Origin: Psychrobacter sp.
GTDB taxonomy: Bacteria > Pseudomonadota > Gammaproteobacteria > Pseudomonadales > Moraxellaceae
Direction: 5' to 3'
Length of the DNA stretch: 6,970 nt
NCBI GenBank assembly: GCA_012270355.1
Contig: JAAXIL010000060.1
Span: 1 to 6,970, forward strand
In this document: positions 6,701 to 6,970 of the stretch, piece after piece
Position numbering within the stretch: the stretch's first letter is position 1
How the letters are laid out: every line of letters starts with the position of its first letter
Notes under the pieces: generated by a model
What the model was told of the DNA's origin: nothing
The model's input: the letters and a program-made list of their open reading frames with translations, nothing else
Databases searched by the model: none
Translations under genes and position numbers: made by a program

Positions 6701-6970
6701 GGGCAAACCATCGAGACTCCGACTGGCGGAGCGGGGCAGGACACATTAACCATTATCACACCATTGCATCAAGGTGATGATGCTCTGCAATTCAGCCGTG
6801 CGGATTTGCAAGAAACATGGTCACAAGTCAGCAGACATATTGCCAAAGGACGGGACAACCCCGAATGCGTGGAACAGGAATTTGCCGTAATTGGTGACCC
6901 CCGGCATCACGGTTTGATTGCGGATGCCACATATGACCTCAACCAAGCCCTCGAAGCCCAGTCTCTTAAT
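3785..6970 (+). CDS. purL: Phosphoribosylformylglycinamidine synthase, large single-chain form, 3' end outside the window
   Basis: Converts FGAR, glutamine and ATP to FGAM, the fourth step of de novo purine synthesis, in the cytoplasm. The frame is open for 1062 codons to the window edge. It aligns in order with the roughly 1295-residue E. coli enzyme: an N-terminal PurS-like domain with PRFGTISPWSSKATDI (79-94), then NSEHCRHKIF (212-221) at the start of the first synthase half, MKVETHNHPTA (293-303), the ATP site GEIRDEGATGRGGKPKAG (316-333), GLGGGAASS near 458-466, and SIHDVGAGGLSNA (513-525). The second half shows PVGKDSLSM (788-796) and HDIGDGG (902-908), and DNPEC (1024-1028) lies near the end of the synthase part. 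The glutaminase domain with its catalytic Cys is beyond the window. ATG at 3785 is preferred over the adjacent ATG at 3788: AGGA (3772-3775) is 9 nt away, already a long spacing. No frameshift or stop is seen. Transcribed divergently from the flavin-binding protein gene. Confidence 0.98.
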   Translation, partial: MMLIAGAPFLTDFQRTRLLREFQQQTNLNLTSLTTQQIFVLSDTLTDEALDKAKKLLGVHDDIELNPAEQGELQVIVCPRFGTISPWSSKATDIFNNCGLKVERVERAVVFTLAGEDLPDTLPKEASGILHDRMTQSVVTDLNQLENLFKDESPKRLTHIDILDGGREALEQANREFGFALTDVDIDYLIDAYQKLARNPTDVELMMFAQANSEHCRHKIFNADWMIDGESQAKSLFGMIKNTHQTHPEGILSAYKDNAAVMQGFEAQRFYPLPSENQQQVYNFYDEQIDILMKVETHNHPTAIAPYAGASTGAGGEIRDEGATGRGGKPKAGLTGFNVSHLHLPNLPERWEQTGKINTKDYGTPERMATALQIMTEAPLGSANFANEFGRPNLCGYFRSFQLDLSTEQDGSQMRGYHKPMMIAGGYGNIKRNLIEKNAIREGDLLIVLGGPAMQIGLGGGAASSVDSGEMDEGLDFASVQRDNAEMERRCQEVIDRCWALAGAEIDQNPIVSIHDVGAGGLSNAMPELVDDHGLGAHLNLRKVPSLEAGMSPMAVWSNEAQERYVLAVRPDDLNRFDAICQRERCPYAVLGEAKTVRQLVVDDDLLDDQPVDMPMQVLLGGTPKLHKDVKRTQPDYLQPLDLADIDLTDAVHAVLRHPTVASKSFLISIGDRSITGMVVQDQYVGRYQVPVADCAVTSLGLLSDTGEAMSMGERPPVALIDPKASARLAVGEAITNIAGAKIRQISDITLSANWMSASGTDSEDVALFDAVQAVGEELCPALGIAIPVGKDSLSMRANWTDKVNGENIDKSVVSPLSLVISAFAPVTDVTKVLTPNLVNADAGLYRLDLSKGQLRLGGSILAQTMSQLGEQCPDLDNADDLIALFNFIQAGNEQGIISAYHDIGDGGLLACVAEMQFTARVGINLNLDNVNLLGQLFSEELGAVIQVLPENVPAVMALADQHGVSELLSLIGQTIETPTGGAGQDTLTIITPLHQGDDALQFSRADLQETWSQVSRHIAKGRDNPECVEQEFAVIGDPRHHGLIADATYDLNQALEAQSLN

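Overview
This window looks like ordinary chromosome from a gammaproteobacterium, most likely of the family Moraxellaceae (Moraxella or Psychrobacter type). That assignment rests on remembered similarity of the Mdh, DUF2789, PgsA and PurL proteins and on AT-rich spacers between moderate-GC genes. No database search was possible. There is no phage, IS element, CRISPR array, tRNA or rRNA in the window.

Layout from left to right: (1) positions 1-207 hold the 3' end of htpX (+), a membrane zinc protease gene, interrupted by an in-frame TAA at 40-42. (2) A small DUF2789 gene (-, 276-515) converges on htpX across a shared hairpin terminator. (3) mdh (-, 723-1706) encodes malate dehydrogenase and has its own terminator and a good sigma-70 promoter. 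(4) A 570-bp non-coding gap (1707-2276) holds the mdh promoter, the pgsA promoter, and on the minus strand a second promoter-like element followed about 235 nt later by a strong intrinsic terminator with no credible ORF between them. This is a candidate small RNA. (5) pgsA (+, 2277-2939) encodes phosphatidylglycerophosphate synthase. (6) A pyridoxamine-phosphate-oxidase-like flavin-binding protein gene (-, 3026-3523) converges on pgsA over a shared bidirectional terminator. (7) purL (+, from 3785, running off the right edge) encodes FGAM synthase and starts behind a consensus extended -10 promoter sitting inside an inverted repeat.

The genes serve separate housekeeping pathways: TCA cycle, phospholipid head-group synthesis, purine synthesis, membrane protein quality control and probable stress response. 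They look like single-gene transcription units that alternate in direction, separated by hairpin terminators, rather than an operon. Four of the promoters I can identify share the pattern TGC-TAnnnT, an extended -10.

I did not find a new multi-gene system. The points most worth a second look are the candidate sRNA in the mdh-pgsA gap, its promoter position inside the pgsA leader, the nonsense codon in htpX, and the inverted repeat over the purL -10 box.
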